A stretch of DNA of 64,000 nt from Caballeronia arationis (GTDB lineage Bacteria > Pseudomonadota > Gammaproteobacteria > Burkholderiales > Burkholderiaceae): contig NZ_FCOG02000005.1 in assembly GCF_001544975.2 (NCBI RefSeq), positions 1 through 64,000 on the forward strand, read 5' to 3'. The translations under genes and the position numbers were made by a program. Shown here one piece after another: positions 10,539 to 19,762 of the stretch. Each line of letters opens with the position of its first letter. Within the stretch, counting starts at the first letter, position 1. The notes under the pieces are model-generated. The model was given only the letters and a program-made list of their open reading frames with translations. It had not been told where the DNA came from and made no database searches.

Positions 10539-11036
10539 GTAGGAATACCTGTTTGACGGCCGGCTGGCACGCCGGCGAACGCGCACGCATGATGCACAAA
10601 CCGCGTCGGCGGGCGCTGCCGATGCGGTTTCATCATCGGATACGGCCTTTCGTGGTTCTGTCGGTTCCGGGCTCGTGGTCTGTCGGCCGGACTCGCTTCA
10701 GACATCCGGCGCAACGCTGCATCTGAAAGCGTGCGCGTCATGCGCATTGGATCGCGCGTTTCCGGCGAGTCGAACCTGCGCCGCGAGCACGCGTTGAAAG
10801 CTGCGAAATGTCACTGATGTGTTGAAAAAACCAGCGCAATTATACAGCAGCGGCCCTCTTTCCGCAGTGCACACAAAAGCCCGGATGCCCTGCTCTGCGC
10901 CTTGCGGCGCGGTTCTGCGCGTTTTGGCCAACTCGTCAAACAACGTGAAATCCTTTATGCTCAAATGTGATACCACCAACGACGGCGGCGCCGTCCGGCT
11001 CATTCCGGGCCGGGTCGAAGCCGCCGTATGCGTTTC
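10539..11036. other. 498-base spacer upstream of argF
   Basis: I found no gene here. A TATAAT hexamer occurs on the minus strand at 10835-10840, but no matching -35 box is clear, so its link to the DUF3579 gene is weak. The argF promoter must also lie here; no recognisable ARG box was seen. Confidence 0.4.
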
Positions 11037-11966
11037 ATGACCTCCAAAAAAATTCGCCACTATCTGCAGTTCAAGGACTTCTCGCTCGACGATTACGACT
11101 ACGTCCTCGAACGCGCGCGCATCCTGAAGCGCAAGTTCAAGAGCTACGAGACCTATCATCCGCTGCACGACCGCACGCTTGCGATGATCTTCGAAAAGAA
11201 TTCGACGCGCACGCGTCTTTCGTTCGAAGCCGGCATCTTCCAGCTCGGCGGCCACGCGGTGTTTCTCAGCACGCGCGACACGCAGCTCGGTCGCGGAGAG
11301 CCGATCGAGGACGCGGCGCAGGTCGTCTCGCGGATGGTCGACATCATCATGATCCGCACGTTCGGCCAGGAGATCATCCAGCGTTTCGCCGAGAATTCGC
11401 GCGTGCCGGTGATCAACGGTCTGACGAACGAATATCACCCCTGCCAGGTGCTTGCCGACATCTTCACGTACTACGAGCATCGCGGCCCGATCCACGGCAA
11501 GACGGTCGCGTGGGTCGGCGACGCCAACAACATGCTCTACACGTGGATCGAGGCGGCGCAGATCCTCGGTTTCAAGCTGCGGCTCTCGACGCCGCCGGGC
11601 TACAAGCTCGACCGTGCGCTCGTCTCCGACGAAAGCGCGCCGTTCTACGAGGAATTCGACGATCCGAACGACGCCTGCACCGGCGCGGATCTCGTCACGA
11701 CGGACGTGTGGACCAGCATGGGCTTCGAGGCCGAGAACGAGGCGCGCAAGAAGGCGTTCGCGGACTGGTGCGTCGATGCCGAAATGATGGCGCGCGCCAA
11801 TCCGGACGCGCTTTTCATGCACTGCCTGCCCGCGCATCGCGGCGAGGAAGTGAGCGCGGAGGTGATCGACGGTCCGCAGAGCGTCGTCTGGGACGAGGCG
11901 GAAAACCGTCTGCATGTGCAAAAGGCGCTGATGGAGTACCTGCTGCTCGGCAAGCTCAATCACTGA
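11037..11966 (+). CDS. argF: ornithine carbamoyltransferase
   Basis: A 309-residue enzyme that makes citrulline from ornithine and carbamoyl phosphate in arginine synthesis. The carbamoyl-phosphate site STRTR is at residues 56-60, with GGHAVFL after it; HCLPAHR (262-268) holds the ornithine-site Cys. ATG 11037 (MTSKKIRHYLQ) was preferred to ATG 11028 because homologues begin there; neither has a good ribosome site. It is followed by a very strong palindromic terminator. Confidence 0.96.
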   Translation: MTSKKIRHYLQFKDFSLDDYDYVLERARILKRKFKSYETYHPLHDRTLAMIFEKNSTRTRLSFEAGIFQLGGHAVFLSTRDTQLGRGEPIEDAAQVVSRMVDIIMIRTFGQEIIQRFAENSRVPVINGLTNEYHPCQVLADIFTYYEHRGPIHGKTVAWVGDANNMLYTWIEAAQILGFKLRLSTPPGYKLDRALVSDESAPFYEEFDDPNDACTGADLVTTDVWTSMGFEAENEARKKAFADWCVDAEMMARANPDALFMHCLPAHRGEEVSAEVIDGPQSVVWDEAENRLHVQKALMEYLLLGKLNH

Positions 11967-11980
11967 AAAACGCCCGCTTC

Positions 11981-12018
11981 AACGTAAAAACCCGCCGGCA
12001 ACGGCGGGTTTTTACGTT
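11981..12018. terminator. perfect 17-bp bidirectional terminator (argF / murB)
   Basis: Arms 11981-11997 and 12002-12018 are perfectly complementary over 17 bp around the tetraloop GCAA. The stem has a GC core (CCCGCCG) flanked by A5/T5, so both strands carry a U-tract. It separates convergent argF and murB. Confidence 0.9.
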
Positions 12019-12031
12019 CTGACGCGGCGCT

Positions 12032-13048
12032 TCAGAGACAAACCGGTTCGGCTTCCAGTTCGACATCGAAGCGCGCGAGAACATCTCGCTTGATCGCGTC
12101 CGCGAGTTCGAGCACTTGCGCCCCCGTCGCGCCGCCGCGGTTCACGAGCACGAGCGCCTGCCGGTCGTGCACCGCAGCGCCGCCGATCGAGCGCCCTTTC
12201 CAGCCGCAGCGGTCGATCAGCCAGCCGGCCGCGAGTTTCGCCGAGCCGTCCGGCTGCCGGTACGAAACCACGTCGGGCTCGCGCGCGCGGAGCGCTTCGA
12301 ACGCTTCGGCGCTCACCACCGGATTCTTGAAGAAACTGCCTGCGTTGCCGAGCACTGTCCAGTCGGGCAGTTTCGCCCGCCGCACGGCGACGACAGCATC
12401 GAAGATTGCCTGCGCATCGCGCTTGCCCGAGCCTTCGAGCACACGCGCGACGTCCGCGTAATCCGCACGAGGCGTCCACGCTTTCGGCAGCCGGAACACG
12501 ACCGACGTGATCAGAAATCGCCCGCGCCCGGCCCGCTTGAAAAAGCTGTCTCGATAGCCGAATGCGCACGCTTCGCGGTCAAATTCGCGCGCCTCGCCTG
12601 TTGCGAGTTCGATCGCTCGCAGACGCTCGAAGCGCTCGCCCATTTCGAGCCCATACGCGCCGATGTTCTGGATCGGCGCCGCGCCGACCGTGCCCGGAAT
12701 CAGCGCGAGATTTTCGAGCCCCGGCATGCCTTGGGCGAGCGTCCACGCGACGAAGTCGTGCCAGTTCTCGCCCGCGCCGGCTTCGACGAGGTAGGCGTCG
12801 GCGGCCTCGAAAATCACGCGCTTGCCCGGAATGCCGACCAGCAAGGCGACGCCGTCGAAATCGCGCGTCAGCACGACGTTGCTGCCGCCGCCGAGCACGA
12901 GGCGCGGCAGGCTCGCGATACGGTCATCGCGCGCGAGCGCCGCGACCTGCGCTTCGGTGTCGAGCTTCATCGCATAACGTGCACGGACATCGAAACCGAA
13001 CGTGTTGTGCGCGCGAAGCGAATAGTCGGCGATGAGAGACGGGAGCAT
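12032..13048 (-). CDS. murB: UDP-N-acetylenolpyruvoylglucosamine reductase
   Basis: A 338-residue FAD enzyme reducing UDP-GlcNAc-enolpyruvate to UDP-MurNAc. FAD-binding segments [11 protein letters not shown] and [24 protein letters not shown] are intact; GYRDSFFK holds the conserved Tyr/Arg region and NAGSFFKNP the catalytic Ser of the type I enzyme. ATG 13048 ([18 protein letters not shown]) matches the family start. It is divergent from yajQ. Confidence 0.95.
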   Translation of the reverse strand: MLPSLIADYSLRAHNTFGFDVRARYAMKLDTEAQVAALARDDRIASLPRLVLGGGSNVVLTRDFDGVALLVGIPGKRVIFEAADAYLVEAGAGENWHDFVAWTLAQGMPGLENLALIPGTVGAAPIQNIGAYGLEMGERFERLRAIELATGEAREFDREACAFGYRDSFFKRAGRGRFLITSVVFRLPKAWTPRADYADVARVLEGSGKRDAQAIFDAVVAVRRAKLPDWTVLGNAGSFFKNPVVSAEAFEALRAREPDVVSYRQPDGSAKLAAGWLIDRCGWKGRSIGGAAVHDRQALVLVNRGGATGAQVLELADAIKRDVLARFDVELEAEPVCL

Positions 13049-13176
13049 GGAAAAACCGCGTGGGGAAAGACGCGTCCTTGGGCAAAGCAGGACGGCATCG
13101 TAAAATGATGTCGGTCCGTGATTATAGCGAGTGCACGCGTGCAAGCCGCGCCTCGCCTCAACGAAGGGGAATGCAG

Positions 13177-13662
13177 ATGCCATCGTTTGACGTAGTCAGC
13201 GAAGCAAACATGATCGAGGTGAAGAACGCGATCGAGCAGTCGAACAAGGAGATTTCGACGCGCTTCGACTTCAAGGGTTCCGACGCGCGCGTCGAGCAGA
13301 AGGAGCGCGAACTGACGCTCTACGCCGACGACGACTTCAAGCTCGGCCAGGTGAAGGACGTGCTGCTCTCGAAGATGGCCAAGCGCAACGTCGACGTGCG
13401 TTTTCTCGACTACAAGAAAATCGAGAAGATCGGCGGAGACAAGGTCAAACAGGTCGTCGAGATCAAGAAAGGCGTGACGGGCGACCTCGCGAAGAAGATC
13501 GTCAGGCTCGTGAAGGACAGCAAGATCAAGGTGCAGGCGAGCATTCAGGGCGATGCGGTGCGCGTCTCCGGCACGAAACGCGACGACCTGCAAAGCACGA
13601 TCGCGATGCTGAAAAAGGACGTGACGGACACGCCGCTCGACTTCAACAATTTCCGCGACTGA
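13177..13662 (+). CDS. yajQ: YajQ family nucleotide-binding protein
   Basis: A 161-residue YajQ (UPF0234) protein with the N-terminal [11 protein letters not shown] motif and two ferredoxin-like halves. In some gammaproteobacteria YajQ-type proteins bind cyclic di-GMP and act with a regulator; whether that applies here is unknown. ATG 13177 is chosen because AAGGGGA is six bases upstream; ATG 13171 would abut the ribosome site. Confidence 0.93.
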   Translation: MPSFDVVSEANMIEVKNAIEQSNKEISTRFDFKGSDARVEQKERELTLYADDDFKLGQVKDVLLSKMAKRNVDVRFLDYKKIEKIGGDKVKQVVEIKKGVTGDLAKKIVRLVKDSKIKVQASIQGDAVRVSGTKRDDLQSTIAMLKKDVTDTPLDFNNFRD

Positions 13663-13691
13663 CGCCTCTGACGCCTGAGCCGCGCACGAAG

Positions 13692-13711
13692 AAGCCGCCT
13701 GCGGGCGGCTT
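13692..13711. terminator. terminator between convergent yajQ and plsY
   Basis: AAGCCGCC / GGCGGCTT (13692-13699 with 13704-13711) with loop TGCG, followed by TGTCGTTCT. The hairpin lies at the shared 3' end of both genes. Confidence 0.7.
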
Positions 13712-13719
13712 TGTCGTTC

Positions 13720-14343
13720 TCATTCCGCCGCCTGCGCGGCCCGCTTCTTGTCGCCGATGCGGCTTTCCTGCCCGTTGAGCAGCTTCGAGATATTGCCGCG
13801 ATGGCGCCAGATCAGGAGCGCGCTCATCGCGACGACCGCGAGCGAAATGCGGCTCGGCCCGAACAGGAATACCTGAAAGAACGGTGCGAAAACGGCCGCG
13901 ACGAGCGCCGCGAGCGACGAATAGCGGAAGAAGAACGCGATGATGAGCCACGTCAGCAAGGTGGCGAGCCCGAGCGCGGGATGGATCGCGAGCAGGACGC
14001 CCGCCGCAGTGGCCACGCCCTTGCCGCCCTGGAACCTGAAGAAGACCGGGTACAGGTGGCCGAGAAACACCGCGATTGCCGCGAGTGCGATGGCGGTTGA
14101 ATCGAGACCGAAGCGCGCACCGAAATGCACGACGAGCCACACCGGCAGCCAGCCCTTGAAGGCATCGCCGACGAGCGTCAGGATGGCCGCGAGCTTGTTG
14201 CCGGTGCGCAGCACGTTGGTCGCGCCGGGGTTGCCGGAGCCATATGAGCGCGGATCCGCGAGGCCCATCGCGCGGCTCACGACGACGGCGAACGAAATCG
14301 AGCCGATCAGGTAAGCCGCGACCGCGACGATCAGATTGTTCAT
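13720..14343 (-). CDS. plsY: acyl-phosphate:glycerol-3-phosphate acyltransferase
   Basis: A 207-residue integral membrane PlsY with about five transmembrane helices. It transfers the acyl group from acyl-phosphate to glycerol-3-phosphate, the first step of phospholipid synthesis. The three motifs are visible: [11 protein letters not shown], the [21 protein letters not shown] block, and the [11 protein letters not shown] segment near the C-terminus. It is the last gene in a minus-strand run (queG-ogt-xerD-ybaK-plsY). Confidence 0.95.
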   Translation of the reverse strand: MNNLIVAVAAYLIGSISFAVVVSRAMGLADPRSYGSGNPGATNVLRTGNKLAAILTLVGDAFKGWLPVWLVVHFGARFGLDSTAIALAAIAVFLGHLYPVFFRFQGGKGVATAAGVLLAIHPALGLATLLTWLIIAFFFRYSSLAALVAAVFAPFFQVFLFGPSRISLAVVAMSALLIWRHRGNISKLLNGQESRIGDKKRAAQAAE

Positions 14344-14382
14344 GGGTTCAGCTCATTCAACATGGCGGGAGTGGCGCGCATT

Positions 14383-14874
14383 TTAATCGACGCTCGCGCA
14401 CTGCACGGGTTTCGCGTGCAGCAGCTCGGTCAGGACCGATGGCCTGATGCTCAAGAGATAGCCGCGCCGCCCGCCGTTCAGGTAGATCGTGTCGAGGTCG
14501 AGGATGCTCGATTCGACGTACACCGGCATCGCCTTTTTCGTGCCGAACGGCGACGTGCCGCCGACCAGAAACCCGCTGTGCCGGTTCGCGACTTCCGGTT
14601 TGCACGGCTCGATGCGTTTCGCGCCTGTCTGCCGCGCCAGATTCTTCGTCGAGACGGTGCGGTCGCCGTGCATCAGCACGATGAGCGGCTTCGCGTGCTC
14701 GTCTTCCATCACGAGCGTCTTTACCACGCGATGTTCGTCGACGCCGAGCTGGCGCGCCGATTCCTCGGTGCCGCCATGCTCGACATATTCATACGGATGT
14801 TCGCCGAATTCGACCTTGTTGCGGCGCAGGAACTGCGTCGCCGGCGTTTCGGACACGTGTTTCGCTTTGGACAT
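14383..14874 (-). CDS. ybaK: YbaK/EbsC-type aminoacyl-tRNA deacylase
   Basis: A 163-residue single-domain YbaK-like protein that clears mischarged tRNA (in characterised members, Cys-tRNA(Pro)). The conserved patterns GTKKAMPVYVESSI and VGGTSPFG, and the invariant Lys in VVKTLVM, are present. No tRNA synthetase is fused to it. ATG 14874 (MSKAKHVSETP) was chosen over a longer reading with no conserved N-terminus. Confidence 0.88.
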   Translation of the reverse strand: MSKAKHVSETPATQFLRRNKVEFGEHPYEYVEHGGTEESARQLGVDEHRVVKTLVMEDEHAKPLIVLMHGDRTVSTKNLARQTGAKRIEPCKPEVANRHSGFLVGGTSPFGTKKAMPVYVESSILDLDTIYLNGGRRGYLLSIRPSVLTELLHAKPVQCASVD

Positions 14875-14982
14875 GTGCGCATTGTAGCGGCGCGCGCATG
14901 GGACCGTTGAGCGCTCACCATCGGCCGAACGGTCTATTGCGTGCGTCGCCGCGAGCATGGCACGATCGTTCGCAAGCGTCCC

Positions 14983-15912
14983 TCAACCGCGCGGATGATG
15001 CTGCTGATGAAGCGTCTTCAGCCGCTCGCGCGCGACGTGCGTATAGATTTGAGTCGTGGAGATATCCGAGTGGCCGAGCAGCAGTTGCACGACGCGCAGG
15101 TCCGCGCCGTGATTGAGCAGATGCGTCGCGAACGCGTGCCGCAGCGTGTGCGGCGAGAGCGGCGCGTTCACGCCGCCCGTCAGCGCATGGCGCTTGATGA
15201 TGTTCCAGAACTGCTGGCGCGTCATGCCCTCGCCGCGCGCGGTGACGAAGAGCGCGTCGGCGGCCCGCGCGCCGAGCAGCGCCGGGCGCGACTCGCGCAG
15301 ATAGCGCTCGATCCAGCCGTGCGCCGTTTCGCCGAACGGCACGAGCCGCTCCTTTGAGCCCTTGCCCATCACGCGCAGCACGCCGTCGTTCAGGCTGATC
15401 TCGACCGTCTTCAACGTAACGAGTTCGGTCACGCGCAGGCCGCTCGCGTACATCAGTTCGAGCATCGTGCGGTCGCGCAGACCGAGCGCAGTCTCGATGT
15501 CGGGCGCGTGCAGCAGCGCTTCGACTTGCGATTCGTTGAGCGTCTTCGGAAAGCGCGGCGGCTGCTTCGCGGAGCGCAGCTTGATCGTCGGGTCGGCTAC
15601 GGTGCGGTGTTCGCGCAGCGCCCAGCCGTAATAGCGGCGAAACACGGAAAGCCGCCGGTTCGCGGAAGTCGCCTTGTCGCCGCGGCGCACGGCCATGTAG
15701 CGGTTCAGGTCGGCTTCGGTGGCGGTGTCGATCGAGCCGCCGCGCGTTTTCGCGAGCCAGTCGCAGAAAAGCGTGAGGTCGCGCCGGTACGCTTCGAGCG
15801 TATTCTTCGCGAGGCCGTGCTCGAGCCAGAGCGCGTCGCAGAAGAGATCGATCGATGCGTTGCTCGCGGCGAATTCCGGAGTCTGCGTGGCTTCGGTGAG
15901 TTCGGTGCTCAT
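14983..15912 (-). CDS. xerD: site-specific tyrosine recombinase XerD
   Basis: A 309-residue tyrosine recombinase of XerD length. It resolves chromosome dimers at dif with XerC and FtsK. Catalytic residues are complete: Arg160 (ASGLRVTEL), Lys184 (GKGSKER), His255 and Arg258 (HTLRHAFATH), His281 (LLGHSDIST) and Tyr290 (QIYTHV). A SAM-like DNA-binding domain covers about residues 18-105. Its ATG overlaps the ogt stop by four bases (ATGA). XerD is preferred to XerC on overall likeness. Confidence 0.93.
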   Translation of the reverse strand: MSTELTEATQTPEFAASNASIDLFCDALWLEHGLAKNTLEAYRRDLTLFCDWLAKTRGGSIDTATEADLNRYMAVRRGDKATSANRRLSVFRRYYGWALREHRTVADPTIKLRSAKQPPRFPKTLNESQVEALLHAPDIETALGLRDRTMLELMYASGLRVTELVTLKTVEISLNDGVLRVMGKGSKERLVPFGETAHGWIERYLRESRPALLGARAADALFVTARGEGMTRQQFWNIIKRHALTGGVNAPLSPHTLRHAFATHLLNHGADLRVVQLLLGHSDISTTQIYTHVARERLKTLHQQHHPRG

Positions 15913-16382
15913 GCGATCTTTACGCCTTCGTGCGCCAGCAGCCAGCGCTTGATGTCGGTGAAAAAATTCTGGCCCGCGTGGTGCGCGAAACCGCCGAGCC
16001 CGTTCGATCCCACCACGCGATGGCACGGCACCACGATCGGCAGCGGATTCGACCCGCACGCCTGCCCGACCGCGCGCGGCACGCTGCCGATCGATTGCGC
16101 GAGCTGGCCGTAGGTCCACACTTCGCCGGGCGGAATGCTGCTGATCGCCTGCCACACGCGCCGCTGGAACGCGGTCCCGCGCGACGCGAGCGGAAGATCG
16201 AAACGCATTGAGGCCTCTTCGAAATAACGGTGAATCTGCTCGGCGGCCTCGCGTGCGAGCGGTGTGTCCGGCGCAAAACTGGCGGTCGACGCCGGCAGGT
16301 AGACGATCTCGCGCACGAGCGAAGCGTCGGTCCGGATGCCGATCTTGCCGAACGGCGCATCGATTATCGCGTTGAACATCAT
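15909..16382 (-). CDS. ogt: methylated-DNA--[protein]-cysteine S-methyltransferase
   Basis: A 157-residue O6-alkylguanine-DNA alkyltransferase that repairs alkylated bases by suicide transfer. The active-site PCHR with acceptor Cys120 (IVVPCHRVVG) and the DNA-binding RAVGQACGSNP segment are intact. No Ada regulatory domain is present, so it is Ogt-like. ATG 16382 has AGGAG seven bases upstream. It sits four bases after queG and overlaps xerD. Confidence 0.92.
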   Translation of the reverse strand: MMFNAIIDAPFGKIGIRTDASLVREIVYLPASTASFAPDTPLAREAAEQIHRYFEEASMRFDLPLASRGTAFQRRVWQAISSIPPGEVWTYGQLAQSIGSVPRAVGQACGSNPLPIVVPCHRVVGSNGLGGFAHHAGQNFFTDIKRWLLAHEGVKIA

Positions 16383-16386
16383 CGCT

Positions 16387-17652
16387 TCACTCCTCGGGCG
16401 CCGCACCGCGCAACGCCCACTCGACATGTTCGCGCACGAGCGCCGACGAATCGTCCGCGCGCGAACGCAACGCTTCGACGATTTCGCCGCGCTGCGCGGG
16501 TTCCAGCTTCGTCCGCAACGCGTTGCCCATCGCCACCGCGATATTGCGCGACCACCGCTCATAACCAATGCGCCGGATCGCGCTGCCCTGCATCCTGACA
16601 TCGAAATCGGCGGCGCTCCAGCGGAACAGATCTACGAGCGACGCCTCGTCGAGACCGTGCCGCACGTCGAAATCGGCGACCGGCGCGGCCTGCGCGAACT
16701 TGTTCCACGGACACACGAGCTGGCAGTCGTCGCAGCCGTACACGCGGTTGCCGATCAGCGGCCGCAGGTCCTCGGGGATGCTGCCCGCAAGTTCGATCGT
16801 GAGGTAGGAAATGCAACGCCGCGCATCCACGCGATACGGCGCGACGATCGCGCCCGTCGGGCACGCCGCGATGCATCGGGTGCACTGGCCGCAGTGGGCG
16901 CCTTCGTGCTCCGGCGCGCTCGACGGATGCGTCTCGGCGTCCGTCGGCAAAGGAATGTCGACGTAGATCTCGCCGAGAAAGAAGAGCGATCCGGCGTCGC
17001 GCTGGAGCAGCAGCGTATGCTTGCCGCGCCAGCCGACGCCCGCCTTCTGCGCCAGTTCGACTTCGAGCACCGGCGCCGAATCGGTGAACGCGCGATAGCC
17101 GAAACGACCGATTTCGCCTTCGATGCGCTCCGCCAGCTGCTGCAGGCGGTTGCGCATCACCTTGTGATAATCGCGTCCGCGAGCGTAGATCGACACCACC
17201 GCCGCGGCCGGATCGGCGAGCCGCGACCACTCGACCGCGCGCCAGTCGTTGCGTTGACCGGCGGACTTCGAAGCGGCTGTCACGACGCTTTCGTCGCCCT
17301 TCTGGCCAAGCGTCGAAGCCGGCAAATAAGCGATGCGGGCAGTGATGACGCGTCGCGTGCCGGCCACAAGCTCGGCCGGCCGTGCGCGTTTCATGCCATG
17401 TTTCGCCATATAATCCATTTCGCCGTGATAGCCTGCTTCGAGCCATGAGGCCAGGCCTTTCTCGGCATCCGTCAGGTCGGCATCGCTGATGCCGACGGCA
17501 CCGAACCCCAGCTCGCGCCCCCACGTCCTGATGCGTTGCGCGAGTCCTGCCAGCGCGGCTTCATCGTGGATATCGAAGGCGCGCACGTCGTCGGCGGCGT
17601 TCCCGGACGCGGCCGCGACTTCAATGGAGTGTTCCGGCAATCGGTTCATCAC
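16387..17652 (-). CDS. queG: epoxyqueuosine reductase
   Basis: A 421-residue cobalamin-dependent iron-sulfur enzyme catalysing the last step of queuosine tRNA modification. Two 4Fe-4S motifs are visible: CGQCTRCIAACPTGAI and CDDCQLVCPWN. The conserved N-terminal block GELGFGAVGISDADL type sequence starts near residue 46 and GYHGEMDYMAKH follows. The C-terminus has HEAT-like helices. Its start is only 15 bases from the divergent tsaE start. Confidence 0.95.
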   Translation of the reverse strand: MMNRLPEHSIEVAAASGNAADDVRAFDIHDEAALAGLAQRIRTWGRELGFGAVGISDADLTDAEKGLASWLEAGYHGEMDYMAKHGMKRARPAELVAGTRRVITARIAYLPASTLGQKGDESVVTAASKSAGQRNDWRAVEWSRLADPAAAVVSIYARGRDYHKVMRNRLQQLAERIEGEIGRFGYRAFTDSAPVLEVELAQKAGVGWRGKHTLLLQRDAGSLFFLGEIYVDIPLPTDAETHPSSAPEHEGAHCGQCTRCIAACPTGAIVAPYRVDARRCISYLTIELAGSIPEDLRPLIGNRVYGCDDCQLVCPWNKFAQAAPVADFDVRHGLDEASLVDLFRWSAADFDVRMQGSAIRRIGYERWSRNIAVAMGNALRTKLEPAQRGEIVEALRSRADDSSALVREHVEWALRGAAPEE

Positions 17653-17667
17653 GACATTTTACGAGCA

Positions 17668-18219
17668 ATGCCCGCAGCCCAAGCACGATCGACGCATCCT
17701 CTTCCCCCAGCGCTATTCGAACGCCGCTTCGAACTGCCGGACGAAGACGCGACGCTCGCCTTCGGCACGCGCTTCGCGCAGGCGCTCGACGCTGTGCGCC
17801 ACGCTTCAGATTCGAATAACGAACGTTTCACCGGCCTGCAGGTCCAGTTGACTGGCGACCTCGGCGCGGGGAAGACCACGCTCGTGCGCGCGACGTTGCG
17901 CGCACTCGGCCATCATGGGCGCGTGCGCAGCCCGACCTACACGCTCGTCGAGCCTTATTCGCTCGAGACGAAGGCGGGTCCGCTCGATGTCTATCACTTC
18001 GATCTCTACCGCTTCGCCGATCCCGCCGAGTGGGCCGATGCCGGCTTTCGCGAGTATTTCGACCGCGGCGCGGTCTGTCTTGTCGAATGGCCGCAGCAGG
18101 CGGGCGGCCTGCTCGGCGTGCCGGATCTCGAATTCGCGCTGGACATCGAGGGAGAAGGCCGCGTTCTGATTGCGCGGGCGTTTAGCGAAACAGGAAAGAC
18201 ATGTCTCGAAAGATGTTGA
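17668..18219 (+). CDS. tsaE: tRNA threonylcarbamoyladenosine synthesis ATPase
   Basis: A 183-residue TsaE, the ATPase of the TsaBDE complex that makes t6A37 in ANN-reading tRNAs. Walker A is GDLGAGKTTLVR, followed by SPTYTLVEPY, the HFDLYR motif and the VEWPQQ Walker-B-like region. ATG 17668 was chosen because it gives the usual N-terminus; a longer frame would run into queG. The 3' end overlaps the amidase gene by 19 bases, an arrangement common in proteobacteria. Confidence 0.93.
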   Translation: MPAAQARSTHPLPPALFERRFELPDEDATLAFGTRFAQALDAVRHASDSNNERFTGLQVQLTGDLGAGKTTLVRATLRALGHHGRVRSPTYTLVEPYSLETKAGPLDVYHFDLYRFADPAEWADAGFREYFDRGAVCLVEWPQQAGGLLGVPDLEFALDIEGEGRVLIARAFSETGKTCLERC

Positions 18220-19724
18220 TCAAGCCGTTCCATTCGATCGAATCGACGGCCACCGCCTCGCACAACTGGAGACGCCGCCAGGTGCTGCGCGCGGGCGTCT
18301 CGACGATCGCCCTTGCGCTCGTCGCCCCGCGTCTCGCGCATGCGAGTTCCGTACTCGGCGTGCGCGTGTGGCCGGCGCGCGATTACACGCGCGTCACCAT
18401 CGAATCCGACCAGCCGCTCGCGAACAGCCAGCAACTGCTGCAGGGACCGGACCGGCTCGTCGTCGACCTGAACGGCCTCGATCTCGACCAGGAGCTGAAG
18501 GACCTCGTCTCCAAGATCACGCCGAACGATCCGCAGATCCAGGCTGTGCGCATCGGGCAATATCAGCCGCACGTCGTGCGCATGGTGTTCGACCTGAAGG
18601 GATCGGTGAAGCCGCAGGTTTTCACGTTGACGCCGATTGGCAGCTACAAGTATCGGCTCGTGTTCGACCTGTATCCAGCCGTCGCGCCCGATCCGCTGAT
18701 GGAACTGCTCGCGCAGTCCGAGCACAAGCAGGAGGCATTCGACAAGTCGAACCCGAATCCTGCACCGCCGCCCGCCACGTTGAGCGGCCCGGCGCAGCCC
18801 CAGCGGTCGCCCGCGCCCGACAACCCCGACGATTTCTTCCAGAAGTACGCGGACAACACCGACCTGCCGCGCGCGCCCGTCCCGCTCGTGCCGGCACCGA
18901 AGCCGTCAGTGAAGCCGGCCGTGCCGCTCGCGCCACCCGTCGCAAGGAAGAACGACAGCGACGACGATACCTACGCCTTTTCCACGCCCAAGCAGAGCGG
19001 CAAATCCGCGACGACGCGCCTCTTGACCGTCGCGATCGATCCGGGGCATGGCGGCGAGGACCCGGGCGCGATCGGCGGCGGCGGGACCTATGAGAAGCAC
19101 ATCGCGCTCGACATCGCGAAAAAGCTGCGCGCGAAAATCGACGCCCAGCCGAACATGCGCGCGATGATGACGCGCGACGCCGATTTCTTCGTGCCGCTCA
19201 ATGTGCGCGTGCAGAAGGCGCGGCGAGTCGACGCGGACCTGTTCGTGTCGATTCACGCCGATGCGTTTACCTCTCCGGACGCGCGGGGTTCGTCGGTGTT
19301 CGCACTGTCGGACCACGGCGCGTCGAGCGCTGCCGCGCGGTGGCTCGCGAACAAGGAGAACGAGTCGGATTCGGTCGGCGGGATCAACGTGCGCTCGCAG
19401 GATGTGAGCGTCAACCGCGCGCTGTTCGACATGTCGACGACAGCGCAGATTCGCGATTCGATGCGCTATGGCAATTTCGTGCTGAACGAGATTGGCGGCA
19501 TCAACAAGCTGCACAAGGGTTCGGTGGAGCAGGCGGGATTCGCGGTACTGAAAGCGCCGGACATTCCTTCGATTCTTGTCGAGACCGCCTTCATCAGCAA
19601 CCCGGACGAGGAAGCGCGGCTCAATGACGATGCCTATCGCGAGAAGATGGCCAACGCGATTCTCAAAGGGATCAAGCGGTATTTTGCGGCGAATCCGCCG
19701 TTGGCCAAGAGTCGCATGACCTGA
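18201..19724 (+). CDS. amiC: N-acetylmuramoyl-L-alanine amidase, Tat-exported
   Basis: A 507-residue periplasmic amidase that cleaves the MurNAc-L-Ala bond to split daughter cells. The N-terminus has a twin-arginine-like signal (WRRRQVLRAG, residues 23-32) and a hydrophobic stretch ending AHA near residue 48. An AMIN domain (about 52-160) and a Pro/Ala-rich linker precede the Amidase_3 domain, with zinc-ligand motifs DPGHGGEDPGAIG, SIHADAF and the catalytic Glu in LVETAFISNPDEE. AmiC rather than AmiA or AmiB is inferred from AMIN plus Tat signal. Confidence 0.92.
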   Translation: MSRKMLIKPFHSIESTATASHNWRRRQVLRAGVSTIALALVAPRLAHASSVLGVRVWPARDYTRVTIESDQPLANSQQLLQGPDRLVVDLNGLDLDQELKDLVSKITPNDPQIQAVRIGQYQPHVVRMVFDLKGSVKPQVFTLTPIGSYKYRLVFDLYPAVAPDPLMELLAQSEHKQEAFDKSNPNPAPPPATLSGPAQPQRSPAPDNPDDFFQKYADNTDLPRAPVPLVPAPKPSVKPAVPLAPPVARKNDSDDDTYAFSTPKQSGKSATTRLLTVAIDPGHGGEDPGAIGGGGTYEKHIALDIAKKLRAKIDAQPNMRAMMTRDADFFVPLNVRVQKARRVDADLFVSIHADAFTSPDARGSSVFALSDHGASSAAARWLANKENESDSVGGINVRSQDVSVNRALFDMSTTAQIRDSMRYGNFVLNEIGGINKLHKGSVEQAGFAVLKAPDIPSILVETAFISNPDEEARLNDDAYREKMANAILKGIKRYFAANPPLAKSRMT

Positions 19725-19742
19725 GGTTTCGGGCGGCCGCCC

Positions 19743-19760
19743 GGGCCGCGCCCGCGGCCC
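19743..19760. terminator. GC-rich hairpin between convergent genes
   Basis: GGGCCGC / GCGGCCC (19743-19749 with 19754-19760) around GCCC lies between the amidase and the convergent EamA gene. It lacks a U-tract, so termination activity is uncertain. Confidence 0.4.
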
Positions 19761-19762
19761 GC

